A DNA stretch of 64,000 bases from Reichenbachiella sp. (lineage in GTDB: Bacteria; Bacteroidota; Bacteroidia; Cytophagales; Cyclobacteriaceae). A model generated the notes under the pieces. It was not told where the DNA came from and did not search any database. It worked only from the letters and a program-made list of their open reading frames with translations. The stretch spans positions 916,001-980,000 of the forward strand of contig NZ_JAWPMM010000001.1 of NCBI RefSeq assembly GCF_033344935.1, in the 5' to 3' direction. Below, in pieces: positions 46,170 through 54,749 of the stretch; position 1 is the first letter of the stretch; every line of letters begins with the position of its first letter. Position numbers and translations under genes: made by a program.

Positions 46170-47333
46170 ATGAATAATATTAGCGAAAATACGCCGGAAT
46201 TGGTTGCGGAGAACTGCCAAATGATAAAAGATATGGTAAATGATTTCTGTGAAAAGGAAATAAAACCGAATATCATGAAATGGGATGAAACCCAAGAATT
46301 TCCAATTCCTCTTTTTAAGAAGCTTGGTGAGCTAGGTCTGATGGGAGTTCTTGTTCCACAAGAGTACGGAGGGTCTGGATTTGGTTATCATGAGTATGTG
46401 ACAGTAGTTTCTGAAATAGCAAAGGTTTGCGGATCAATAGGCCTATCTGTTGCAGCTCATAATTCCTTGTGTACAGGGCACATTATGCAATTTGGCAATG
46501 AAGAGCAAAAGAAACGTTGGTTGCCTAAGTTGGCAAGTGCAGAATGGATAGGTGCTTGGGGGCTCACAGAACCCAATACAGGATCTGATGCAGGGAACAT
46601 GAAAACTACTGCCGTGAAGGATGGTGATCATTGGGTAATCAATGGGACTAAGAATTTTATCACACATGGAATTTCAGGAGATGTAGCTGTTGTAATGACC
46701 AGAACGGGTGAGCCAGGTGATTCTCATGGGATGACTGCCTTTGTAGTGGAAAGAGGAACTCCGGGTTTCTCAGGAGGAAAAAAGGAAGATAAATTAGGAA
46801 TGCGCGCATCAGAAACTGCAGAAATGATATTTGATGATTGTCGTGTACCTGCAGAAAATTTGCTTGGAGAAGTAGGAGAAGGTTTTGTCCAAGCATTAAA
46901 AATATTGGACGGTGGTAGAATTTCTATTGCTGCTTTAGGGTTAGGGATTGCTCAAGGAGCTTTAGATGCTGCAGTAGCTTATTCTCAAGAGAGACAACAA
47001 TTCAATCAGTCGATTTCTAAGTTTCAAGGCATCTCATTCAAAATAGCGGACATGGCTACACAGGTGATGGCATCCCGATTATTAATTAAGGAAGCAGCAG
47101 AGCTCAAGAACCAAGGTAAGAGTGTGAATAGGGAATCTGCAATGGCTAAACTACATTCTTCAGAAACAGCAGTAAGTGTATCAAATGATGCGGTGCAGAT
47201 ATTTGGAGGTTATGGTTACGTAAAGGACTTTCCTGTGGAGAAATTCTATAGAGATTCAAAACTTTGTACAATTGGAGAAGGCACTTCAGAGATACAAAAA
47301 TTAGTGATTGCCAGAACACTATTTGATAAGTAG
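46170..47333 (+). CDS. Acyl-CoA dehydrogenase
   Basis: A 387-residue flavoenzyme. [17 protein letters not shown] binds FAD/substrate, and the C-terminal [14 protein letters not shown] holds the catalytic Glu. It introduces the 2,3-double bond in acyl-CoA; chain length cannot be set from sequence. The ATG at 46170 is used since the 11-codon extension begins with TTG and does not fit the family. It stands alone before the rpsU promoter. Confidence 0.92.
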   Translation: MNNISENTPELVAENCQMIKDMVNDFCEKEIKPNIMKWDETQEFPIPLFKKLGELGLMGVLVPQEYGGSGFGYHEYVTVVSEIAKVCGSIGLSVAAHNSLCTGHIMQFGNEEQKKRWLPKLASAEWIGAWGLTEPNTGSDAGNMKTTAVKDGDHWVINGTKNFITHGISGDVAVVMTRTGEPGDSHGMTAFVVERGTPGFSGGKKEDKLGMRASETAEMIFDDCRVPAENLLGEVGEGFVQALKILDGGRISIAALGLGIAQGALDAAVAYSQERQQFNQSISKFQGISFKIADMATQVMASRLLIKEAAELKNQGKSVNRESAMAKLHSSETAVSVSNDAVQIFGGYGYVKDFPVEKFYRDSKLCTIGEGTSEIQKLVIARTLFDK

Positions 47334-47364
47334 AATAAATAATTTAAGATAATTATAGAAACGG

Positions 47365-47396
47365 GTTGTGAATTAATGACAAGTGTCATAAATTTG
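47365..47396 (+). promoter_or_regulatory. Promoter of rpsU
   Basis: GTTG (47365-47368), 20 bases, then TAAATTTG (47389-47396). The -7 box is exact. The leader is about 20 bases. Confidence 0.6.
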
Positions 47397-47420
47397 CAGC
47401 CCGTTTAAAAATAGAAGATA

Positions 47421-47615
47421 ATGTTGATTATTAACGTAAAGGAAAACGAATCAGTCGATAGAGCGCTTAAGAGATTCAAAAAGAAGTTTGAGAAAACTGG
47501 TGTTTTGAAGCAATTGAGAGCTAGAACAGCCTTCAAGAAACCTTCTGTTGCAAGAAGAGAAGAGCTGATTAAAGCGGCTTACAAGCAAAAAATGTACGCC
47601 AAAGAAAACTACTAA
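47421..47615 (+). CDS. rpsU: 30S ribosomal protein bS21
   Basis: A 64-residue bS21: NESVDRALKRFKKKFEKTG, then RRE and a basic tail ending YAKENY. In Bacteroidota bS21 helps hide the anti-Shine-Dalgarno end of 16S rRNA, which fits the lack of Shine-Dalgarno sites here. It is followed by a stem-loop and xerC. Confidence 0.96.
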   Translation: MLIINVKENESVDRALKRFKKKFEKTGVLKQLRARTAFKKPSVARREELIKAAYKQKMYAKENY

Positions 47616-47648
47616 GATCAGTAGTTTTTGTGCTTGGTTTTTTATAAG

Positions 47649-47679
47649 TTAGTATAGCCTTACATCAAGGTTATACTAA
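47649..47679 (+). promoter_or_regulatory. Stem-loop between rpsU and xerC
   Basis: Thirteen-base arms (47649-47661 and 47667-47679) around ACATC, one G-T pair and otherwise perfect. The right arm ends at the A of the xerC ATG. No T-run follows, so it is not a standard terminator; it would hide the xerC translation start. Confidence 0.65.
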
Positions 47680-48554
47680 TGATAAAACCATTCCTCAAAT
47701 ACCTCCTACAAGAAAAAAGATACAGTTCTCACACTGTACAAGCCTATGAGACTGATCTCCTTCAGTTTCAAGATTACTTGGAATGTATTGATTTAGAATT
47801 GACCCTTGAAGAAGCAGGTCACAAAATGCTGCGTGCATGGGTGGTTTCGCTAATTGAAGCGGATATAAATCCTCGTTCTGTCAATCGTAAGATTGCATCC
47901 CTGAGATCGTACTATAAATTCCTTCTGAAACGGGAGGTAATATCAGAAAATCCTGCAACCAAACTCCGTCCACTTAAAACTGCCAAAGCCTTACCTGAGT
48001 TTGTCCTTAAGGATGAAATGGATAACCTTTTGGATAGGGTGGAGTTTTCAAATGACTTCGAGGGAACTCGTGACAAGCTCGTCATTGAACTACTTTATGG
48101 TACAGGTATTCGATTATCAGAATTGATACATCTAAAAGATCAAGACGTCGATCATTTTAATCAAAGCATAAAGGTTTTAGGAAAAAGAAATAAAGAAAGA
48201 ATTATTCCTTTGACATTGGACAACATTCGGCTCATAGAGGCGTATGGAAAAGTAAAGGGCCAAGTTGGAGTAACCAATGATTGGCTGCTCACAACCGACA
48301 AAGGAAAAAAGTGCTACCCAATGATGGTGTATAGAATCGTACAGAAGTATTTGGGATACATTTCAAAAGTGTATAAGAAGAGCCCTCATGTGTTGCGACA
48401 TACCTATGCGACACACTTGTTAAACAACGGTGCAGATCTGAATGCAGTCAAAGATTTACTGGGACATTCCAGTTTGGCAGCCACTCAGGTATACACGCAC
48501 AATTCTTTGGATAAATTGAAGTCGGTCTTCGACCAAGCGCATCCAAAGGCTTAA
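47679..48554 (+). CDS. xerC: Tyrosine recombinase XerC
   Basis: A 291-residue site-specific recombinase with an N-terminal SAM-like core-binding domain (SSHTVQAYETDLLQF) and a catalytic domain with Arg in GTGIRLSEL, Lys in GKRNKERIIP, HVLRHTYATHLL, and LGHSSLAATQVYTH with the nucleophile Tyr. It resolves chromosome dimers at dif with XerD. The gene order rpsU-xerC-hpf is typical of the phylum, which supports the chromosomal XerC call over a mobile integrase. Confidence 0.92.
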   Translation: MIKPFLKYLLQEKRYSSHTVQAYETDLLQFQDYLECIDLELTLEEAGHKMLRAWVVSLIEADINPRSVNRKIASLRSYYKFLLKREVISENPATKLRPLKTAKALPEFVLKDEMDNLLDRVEFSNDFEGTRDKLVIELLYGTGIRLSELIHLKDQDVDHFNQSIKVLGKRNKERIIPLTLDNIRLIEAYGKVKGQVGVTNDWLLTTDKGKKCYPMMVYRIVQKYLGYISKVYKKSPHVLRHTYATHLLNNGADLNAVKDLLGHSSLAATQVYTHNSLDKLKSVFDQAHPKA

Positions 48555-48583
48555 ATTATTTTCTAACATTAAATATTAATCTT

Positions 48584-48883
48584 ATGAAGTTACAGTTTCA
48601 TTCCCTTCATTTTGACGTAGATCAAAAATTGGTTGATTTCATTCAAAAGAAAGTTGACAAATTAGAGACGTTTTATGATAGGATCATTGACGGAGAGGTG
48701 ATCTTGAAGGTCGAAAAAGACGACTCGAGAGAAAACAAGATAATAGAGATTAAATTGAATATACCAGGTGGACAGGTGTTTTCAAAAGAGCAAGCAAAGT
48801 CATTCGAAGCTGGTGCTGATGAGGCAGTAGAAGCCCTCAGAAGGCAACTAAAAAAGAAAAAAGAGAAGATGATGGCTCATTGA
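48584..48883 (+). CDS. hpf: Ribosome hibernation-promoting factor, short form
   Basis: A 99-residue HPF/RaiA protein: LHFDVDQKLVDFIQKKVDKLETFYDRI followed by a basic tail, no long C-terminal dimer domain. The segment is described here in part only; residues 5-31 hold the fold start. It binds idle 30S subunits. It follows xerC by 29 bases and ends at a terminator. Confidence 0.92.
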   Translation: MKLQFHSLHFDVDQKLVDFIQKKVDKLETFYDRIIDGEVILKVEKDDSRENKIIEIKLNIPGGQVFSKEQAKSFEAGADEAVEALRRQLKKKKEKMMAH

Positions 48884-48902
48884 GTCTGATAAGTATAATC
48901 TT

Positions 48903-48932
48903 AAAACCCGATTCATTGAATCGGGTTTTTTT
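48903..48932 (+). terminator. Rho-independent terminator after hpf
   Basis: Stem built from AAAACCCGATT and AATCGGGTTTT with a small loop (CATTG), followed by T7. It ends the rpsU-xerC-hpf unit. Confidence 0.88.
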
Positions 48933-48968
48933 ATACCCAAAGTTTAGTCAACCGATTATATTTGATGC

Positions 48969-49772
48969 ATGCAAAATCTGTACTTGGAGGTTCTGGAGCT
49001 GTCACCTGGCGCAACTAAATCTGAAGTTAAATCAGCCTACAGGCGATTGTCCAAGCGGTATCATCCCGACGTTAACAAAGATGATAATGCCAATGAAAAA
49101 TTCATAGAAGTCAACGAGGCCTACAAGTTCCTCACAGGTGTAGGCCCTAGGCCAGTTACCATCAATCAAGCGGCTCCTTCTTATGATTACGATGTCCAAG
49201 ATCATGCCTATGATGATTGGAGGAGGAAGGCTAAGGCTTACGCTAGAAAAAAGGCCGAGGATGAACTTAGAAGACAAGAGTACTTGACTAAAACATTTTT
49301 GAAAGTGTTTGAATCAGTAAGCCTTGTCTTGACATTGATTAATCTCATCCTTGTGGTGGATTTGATACTTCCCAATAAAACTCAACTGGGTAGGCAAGTG
49401 GACTCTACCGTGTTTTGGGAAAATCACTATGGATACTATGAATCATTGTGGATTGATGAATACGAGTTTAAAGTCAAAAAAAATGAGCTGAATTTCCTTT
49501 TTGTTGATGCCAATATAGATCGAGTGCGGTTATATACGACAGCTATATTTAATCAGCCGATTAAGGCTGAATTTGAGATTGCATGGAAGACGTATGCAAT
49601 TAGGCAATTTGCTGGTGTATTTGGTTTTTTTAGTTTTATTCCATTCCTTCTAGTAGGTGTTTGGAGCTTGTATAAATTGATACGTACGACTTTAGATGCC
49701 CAACTTTCGCTGTCAGTGATTTATATATTTTTAATATTTATGGAAATAATTATTTATCTAATCTCTCAGTAA
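48969..49772 (+). CDS. DnaJ-domain membrane protein
   Basis: A 267-residue protein. Residues 1-62 form a J domain with YRRLSKRYHPDVNKD (intact HPD), so it can stimulate an Hsp70. Residues of about 90-125 are charged, then two membrane helices follow at about 112-132 and 215-265. There is no Gly/Phe or zinc-finger region, so it is a class III J protein, perhaps recruiting DnaK to the membrane. It shares one base with the start of the broken gene downstream (TAATG). Confidence 0.85.
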   Translation: MQNLYLEVLELSPGATKSEVKSAYRRLSKRYHPDVNKDDNANEKFIEVNEAYKFLTGVGPRPVTINQAAPSYDYDVQDHAYDDWRRKAKAYARKKAEDELRRQEYLTKTFLKVFESVSLVLTLINLILVVDLILPNKTQLGRQVDSTVFWENHYGYYESLWIDEYEFKVKKNELNFLFVDANIDRVRLYTTAIFNQPIKAEFEIAWKTYAIRQFAGVFGFFSFIPFLLVGVWSLYKLIRTTLDAQLSLSVIYIFLIFMEIIIYLISQ

Positions 49773-50060
49773 TGGTCCTTGAAGTTGCGATTTTGAATGT
49801 TAAACCAAACGAATCCGACCGGTTTGAGCAAGCCTTTGTTAAAGCTGAATTAATTATCTCATCGATGAAGGGATATTGAACATGATTTGATGAAATGTGT
49901 AGAAAAGGAAAATCAGTATATACTGCTAGTAAAATGGAATACTTTAGAGGATCATGAAATTGGCTTTCGTCAATCTAAGGAATATCAGGAATGGAAAGCC
50001 TTATTGCATCATTTTTACGAGCCGTTTCCTGAAGTGCAGCATTATACCAAGGTGAACTGA
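49772..50060 (+). pseudogene. Frameshifted antibiotic biosynthesis monooxygenase (ABM) domain
   Basis: The first frame begins MVLEVAILNVKPNESDRFEQ and stops at TGA 49877-49879. In another frame the match continues [20 protein letters not shown] to [15 protein letters not shown] and VQHYTKVN, stop at 50060. Together they make one ABM-type small monooxygenase of about 96 residues. Two bases seem to be missing near 49877, where GYLEHD would be expected. Either a true pseudogene or an assembly error. Confidence 0.75.
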
Positions 50061-50116
50061 AACTGGCCACGCTCGGCGCGACCAGTGAACTCAAATAACC
50101 ATTTTTCAAGTTTGAA

Positions 50117-50728
50117 CTACAAGGGATAACTGCTGCTCGATTGCACTTCTACAATTTGAGCCGTGTGTCGTTCTGCATGCGCGCTAAGAAGAATTGTCCA
50201 TTGATACGCGGACAATTTGTCTCCCAATGGGCTGGACCAGTAATAGGCGTTTAAATCCACATCGGTATTTTTCACAAAGTCCATGGTGGCTTTTCTTGCC
50301 GCCTTGTATTCTGTCATAAACTGAGCTGGGGTTTTTAAGGCACCTGTTGGTTCAAAACGTTCATTGGTTTTTCTCCTTTTGCCGTCTCCTCTATCCTTTA
50401 GTCCCACGATAATTTCTTCATTAGAGATCAAGTCTGCTTCATCTACCTGCCTATTGGCCTCATCCGTAATGATCTTGTTTTGAATCAACACCAGAATGTT
50501 TTTTTCTGCGATCAGCATGTGTTCGCAAATGCCAGCGATAGACCAGCTTTCGGCATCGGGCTGATAGGTCCATTGCTCGTGTGATAAATTTTCTACAGCA
50601 CTAAACGCCAATGACATGGAAGAATTCAGGTAGTTGGTCGTGTACTTAATTTCTTTTTTTGATAATGATCGATTGGATGCTGCACTGGTTAGAACCAATG
50701 CCAGCATCATAAGTGAAATTGTTTTCAT
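50117..50728 (-). CDS. Exported DinB-like protein
   Basis: A 203-residue protein with a signal peptide (residues 1-19) and a DinB-like four-helix domain. Metal-type His residues are visible in GICEHMLIAEKN and in SAHAERHTAQI. DinB-fold proteins are metal-binding; many are thiol transferases, but export to the periplasm is unusual. The ATG at 50728 gives a clean signal peptide. Downstream of it is the broken ABM gene. Confidence 0.8.
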   Translation of the reverse strand: MKTISLMMLALVLTSAASNRSLSKKEIKYTTNYLNSSMSLAFSAVENLSHEQWTYQPDAESWSIAGICEHMLIAEKNILVLIQNKIITDEANRQVDEADLISNEEIIVGLKDRGDGKRRKTNERFEPTGALKTPAQFMTEYKAARKATMDFVKNTDVDLNAYYWSSPLGDKLSAYQWTILLSAHAERHTAQIVEVQSSSSYPL

Positions 50729-50835
50729 AGTAATTAAATTTTGGTTTATGACCTTAGTTACGACGCATGCCACGGGGTGACTGCTAAAACTTCGAATACT
50801 CTAATGAATGGTAGGGCTTTTAGCGATGAATGGTC

Positions 50836-51696
50836 TTACTGAGCCATCCATTTTTTAAACTCTCCGCTGCGATAGCGGCTGATCATGGCTGCAGCAGGGA
50901 TTTCAGGGGCAGTCGGTGAGAGCCTGATTTGTAGCTTTTGATTCACTTCTTTCAATACCGTGTCAATGGCCTGCAGCTTCACCAAATATTGGCGGTTAAC
51001 TTGAAAAAAGTCATCTAGATTATAGGCTTCCTTTACTTCATTCAACGAATTGAATTGGGTAATCCATTTTCGACCTTCGTTGGTGATTATGTAGACAATG
51101 CCAGATTGAGAATAGAGATAAGCAATGTCCGATGACTCAATGAGATGTGTCTTTCGGCCGTTAGTGATATGCCATATATCGTTAGCCCTGGAAGGAATGT
51201 CTGCAGATTGTGAGAGGTATAAATCCCTCGTAATGAAATAGAGGGTTTCTAATAAAATAATCAACTCGGCAATAAATAATGAAGAAAGAAACCGAGTGAC
51301 GGGCGTGATCACGCCAAACACAAAATAGTTGATGTTATAAATCAAAAGACCAAATACTAAGGCGGTCAGAACTCCAGAGATTATTAGTTGCCTAAAGATA
51401 GAGTGTCTGTTGAATGGTTCAGATTTAAAACGCTTTCTAAGCGTATTGTAACAAATGAAGTTGGCCTCGCAGCAGATCGCGCAAATCAGCAGGATGAAAG
51501 AAAAAGTCAAAAATGGAAATTGATAACCAGCTTCAAATGGTAGTTTCTTATAGGCGACTAGATGCGTGAGGACCAGAGCCAGAATAGGCAATATCATGTA
51601 TCTCAGCAGTCGTGTGTTGATTTGGTAGAGTTTTGAGCGCATCGTGAATAGCTTACGCAAAATGCTAGGCAGAGGTTGAAAGTCATTTCCTTTCAT
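50836..51696 (-). CDS. Membrane LytTR-type transcription regulator
   Basis: A 286-residue protein with about four membrane helices (residues 30-165) and a C-terminal LytTR DNA-binding domain (about 185-280: DIAYLYSQSGIVYI, FFQVNRQYLVKLQAID). There is no receiver, so the membrane part must sense the signal directly. It is divergent from the PadR-FtsX operon, and the two transcripts may share a promoter region. The start at 51696 is taken because a TAGTTCTG box ends 4 bases upstream; an ATG at 51642 is an alternative. Confidence 0.8.
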   Translation of the reverse strand: MKGNDFQPLPSILRKLFTMRSKLYQINTRLLRYMILPILALVLTHLVAYKKLPFEAGYQFPFLTFSFILLICAICCEANFICYNTLRKRFKSEPFNRHSIFRQLIISGVLTALVFGLLIYNINYFVFGVITPVTRFLSSLFIAELIILLETLYFITRDLYLSQSADIPSRANDIWHITNGRKTHLIESSDIAYLYSQSGIVYIITNEGRKWITQFNSLNEVKEAYNLDDFFQVNRQYLVKLQAIDTVLKEVNQKLQIRLSPTAPEIPAAAMISRYRSGEFKKWMAQ

Positions 51697-51753
51697 TTTG
51701 CAGAACTAATTGGAATCACTTTCGTATATTACCTCTGCAAAATAAAAGTATAT

Positions 51754-52086
51754 ATGAAAAGAAGCACAATAGGCGAATTTGAAGAAATGGTATTGCTCAT
51801 GGTACTGATCCTTCAAGACGAAGCTTATATGATCAGTTTGCAAAAAGAATTGCTTGATCAGGCCAGTCGATCGATTACCATGGGGGCACTGCATACCACA
51901 CTTTCAAGATTGGAAAAAAAAGGATTGTTGACCTCAGAAATGGGTGAACCCACTAAAGAAAGAGGAGGCAGAAGAAAACGAATTTATCAAGTGACTGCTG
52001 CAGGTAAGACGGAATTGAGTGCTATCAAAGAAATGCGTAAATCTCTTTGGGATCAGGTGCCACGGTTTGCACTCAAATTTGCTTGA
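51754..52086 (+). CDS. PadR family transcription regulator
   Basis: A 110-residue winged-helix repressor: MKRSTIGEFEEMVLLMVLIL, then MGALHTTLSRLEKKGLLTSE and GGRRKRIYQVTAAGK, the PadR pattern. It likely controls itself and the permease whose start overlaps its stop (TGATG). TACCTCTG (51730-51737), with TTG 17 bases upstream, is a possible promoter. The ATG at 51754 is used, since the longer reading runs across the divergent LytTR start. Confidence 0.9.
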   Translation: MKRSTIGEFEEMVLLMVLILQDEAYMISLQKELLDQASRSITMGALHTTLSRLEKKGLLTSEMGEPTKERGGRRKRIYQVTAAGKTELSAIKEMRKSLWDQVPRFALKFA

Positions 52087-54689
52087 TGTCGACAGGTCAC
52101 TACGATATACCCAATTGGACCAAGAGATTCATTCACACTTGCTGCAGAGAAGAATTGCACGAAGAAATTGAAGGCAATTTGATCGAGTACAGGGAAGGAC
52201 TCAATCCCAAGTCTCGAAAATCTAAGTGGCAATTTTTATATCAAGTCCTGACCTACATCAGACCATCTACCCTAAAATCAATAAGTCAAAACTCAAGATT
52301 CTACATCATGTTCAACTTCAACATTTTACAAACTATCCGTGGACTCTGGATGCATCGCTCCACCACTGTGCTAAATATCAGCGGCTATGCCTTGGGGATG
52401 CTATGTGTTTCCGTATTGTTTTTCTATATCAAAGGTGAATTGGCTTATGACCAGTTTCATCATAACAAAGAAGAGATCTATCGCGTCATTCGCTTGAGCG
52501 AAATGAATGGTGAGAAGTACAAGATCGGGGTAACTTCCGGTCCGTATGCCCCGCATTTGGCACTTGATTTTCCGGCGGACATTCAAAGTACCTTGCGGAT
52601 TTATTCAACAGAGGCATTGTTTGAATACGAGGACAAAGTATTCAAAGAAGACAAATTACTGTTTGCTGATCCTAATTTTTTCGAGTTCTTCACTTTTCCA
52701 TTATCCATAGGAGACCCAGCGTCTGTGTTGGAACAGCCCAACGCCCTCGTACTCTCCAAAAAAGCCGCCAGAAAATATTTCGGTGATGAGAATCCATTGG
52801 GCAAAACTTTGATCCTGGACAAGGAAGAACCATTCATAGTGACTGGCGTAATGGATGACTGGCCGGCTGATTCTCATTTGGATTTTGAGTTTATGGGGTC
52901 TATGAAATACATCGAAGATTTCAGCTTTATGAAAGGCTGGTGGAATAATGGCCTATTCACCTATGTGAGAGTAGAATCTGCTTTCATTGCCAATGGTCTT
53001 AATACCAAATTCCCACAGTTCATGGACAAATATTTTGGTAAGGACTTTGAGCGTTCGGGAAAACGAATAGACATAGAACTAGAAGCTCTTAGTGACATCT
53101 ATTTTGACAAAGTACGATATGACTGGGCCAGGCACGGCAACAAGGATGCAGTCATTTTATTGGCGGGAGTAGCCATCGCCATCTTATTTATTGCCTGCTT
53201 CAATTATTTGAATTTGGCCATCGCTCTTTCGTTTAGACGCGCCAAGGAAATTGGCATGCGAAAGGTATTAGGAGGGAATAAACTAAGATTGGTGATACAG
53301 TTTTTAGGTGAGTCATTAATGGTGTGCCTGGTGGCTATAGTGCTAGCCGTGGCATTGACCGAAGTAGTCTTGCCAACATTCAATCGCATGTTCGACTTGT
53401 CTATTGTAACCTCGTGGCTTGACCCACTAGTGCTTATATTTTTTGCTGTGCTCATGCTGGTTACGGTTTTGCTCTCTGGGTTATATCCAGCGCTTTTACT
53501 CTCTAGTTTAAAACCACTAGAAGTTTTTAAAGGACAGACCCACCTTCGGAAGAACAATTTGTGGTTGAGAAAGGGCTTGGTGGTGGCCCAGTTTTCCATT
53601 TCTATATTTATGATCATTTCTACTTTGATCATCAAAGAACAGCTGGATTTTGTCAACAGTAAAAGCCTTGGCTTTGATCGGGAAGCCATTGTGATGGTGG
53701 ATTTCGACAACGAGGAAATTCGAGAGCACCGTGATACGTTTAAAGAAAGATTGAAGCAAAGTTCAAAAATAAAACGAGTGACTTCTATGTCTGGCGAACC
53801 AGGCGGTTTCCACGATGGCACTACCGTTGATTTCCTGGGAGATGTGTTGGATATCCGAACCCGAACAGCTTTTGTGGATGAAGACTATCTGAGTGTTTTT
53901 AATATCGAATTGGCCGCTGGCAGGGATTTCTCCAACGAGTACAGACTCAATGATGCTCATGCGGCATTGATCAATGAGAAAACCGTTCAGGATTTGGGGC
54001 TGTCACTTGACGAAGCCATAGGGACTAAATTTAAAATACCCATGTGGGATACGTTAGAGCATGTGGTAGTAGGCGTTACCAAAGATTACCACTTCAATTC
54101 ACTTCGACATGAAATGGAACCTTTAATTATTGTGCCTGGGCTATACCATCGAAGAATGGGGATCAAACTGGATCCCAATCATATTTTTGAAGGCTTGAGA
54201 GAGGTAGAAGAAATCTACGCTGAGCTGGCTCCTAACTATCCCATCACCTACGAGTTTATGGATGATTCATTGGCACAGTTGTATGCAGAGGAAAAGCAAC
54301 AGAGCCAGATTTTTCAGATGTTTTCTGGGGTGTCTATTTTCTTGGCCTGTTTAGGAATCTTTGGATTGGTATCGTTTGTAGTCGAGCGTAGACGCAAAGA
54401 ATTTGGCATACGAAAGGCGTTAGGTGCTAGTGTAGTTACACTATTACAGATCATTGCTCGGGAGTTTGTGCTAATGATCGGAGTGGCCGGCCTCATTGCC
54501 ATTCCTTTGGCTTGGTACGCCATCCAACTATGGCTAGAAAACTTCGCTTATCGAATCGTATTGGCAGAATCTTGGGAGATATTTCTGGTCGGGGCAATAG
54601 CTGCTTTGCTATTAGCCTTGGTGACTATCTTTATTCGCTCCATTCGCTCGGCCAATGCCAACCCTACAGAGAGTCTAAGGTATGAGTGA
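52086..54689 (+). CDS. FtsX-like ABC permease with N-terminal prefix domain
   Basis: An 867-residue MacB/FtsX-type permease. Residues 1-75 are a prefix domain (WTKRFIHTCCREELHEEIEG) typical of permeases paired with PadR. Two copies of the unit follow, each one helix, a large outside domain, then three helices: FtsX segments are RAKEIGMRKVLGGNK (about 380) and RRKEFGIRKALGAS (about 775). It should form an efflux or signal pump with an ATPase, which is not encoded next to it. Translation is coupled to PadR. Confidence 0.9.
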   Translation: MSTGHYDIPNWTKRFIHTCCREELHEEIEGNLIEYREGLNPKSRKSKWQFLYQVLTYIRPSTLKSISQNSRFYIMFNFNILQTIRGLWMHRSTTVLNISGYALGMLCVSVLFFYIKGELAYDQFHHNKEEIYRVIRLSEMNGEKYKIGVTSGPYAPHLALDFPADIQSTLRIYSTEALFEYEDKVFKEDKLLFADPNFFEFFTFPLSIGDPASVLEQPNALVLSKKAARKYFGDENPLGKTLILDKEEPFIVTGVMDDWPADSHLDFEFMGSMKYIEDFSFMKGWWNNGLFTYVRVESAFIANGLNTKFPQFMDKYFGKDFERSGKRIDIELEALSDIYFDKVRYDWARHGNKDAVILLAGVAIAILFIACFNYLNLAIALSFRRAKEIGMRKVLGGNKLRLVIQFLGESLMVCLVAIVLAVALTEVVLPTFNRMFDLSIVTSWLDPLVLIFFAVLMLVTVLLSGLYPALLLSSLKPLEVFKGQTHLRKNNLWLRKGLVVAQFSISIFMIISTLIIKEQLDFVNSKSLGFDREAIVMVDFDNEEIREHRDTFKERLKQSSKIKRVTSMSGEPGGFHDGTTVDFLGDVLDIRTRTAFVDEDYLSVFNIELAAGRDFSNEYRLNDAHAALINEKTVQDLGLSLDEAIGTKFKIPMWDTLEHVVVGVTKDYHFNSLRHEMEPLIIVPGLYHRRMGIKLDPNHIFEGLREVEEIYAELAPNYPITYEFMDDSLAQLYAEEKQQSQIFQMFSGVSIFLACLGIFGLVSFVVERRRKEFGIRKALGASVVTLLQIIAREFVLMIGVAGLIAIPLAWYAIQLWLENFAYRIVLAESWEIFLVGAIAALLLALVTIFIRSIRSANANPTESLRYE

Positions 54690-54749
54690 TAAGTCTGAAA
54701 ATTAATGGGGTAGGTTTTGAGTTGGAGAAGGAATAGATATATTTAGTCT

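Noticed and set aside
51565-51573. CGTGAGGAC, similar to the core of the REP-like hairpins
   Set aside because: Only half of the hairpin is present and it lies in the LytTR coding sequence, so it is a chance match.
53204-53821. Open frame of 205 codons on the minus strand
   Set aside because: Inside the FtsX-like permease gene; composition is Ser/Thr/Asn-rich as expected from antisense reading.
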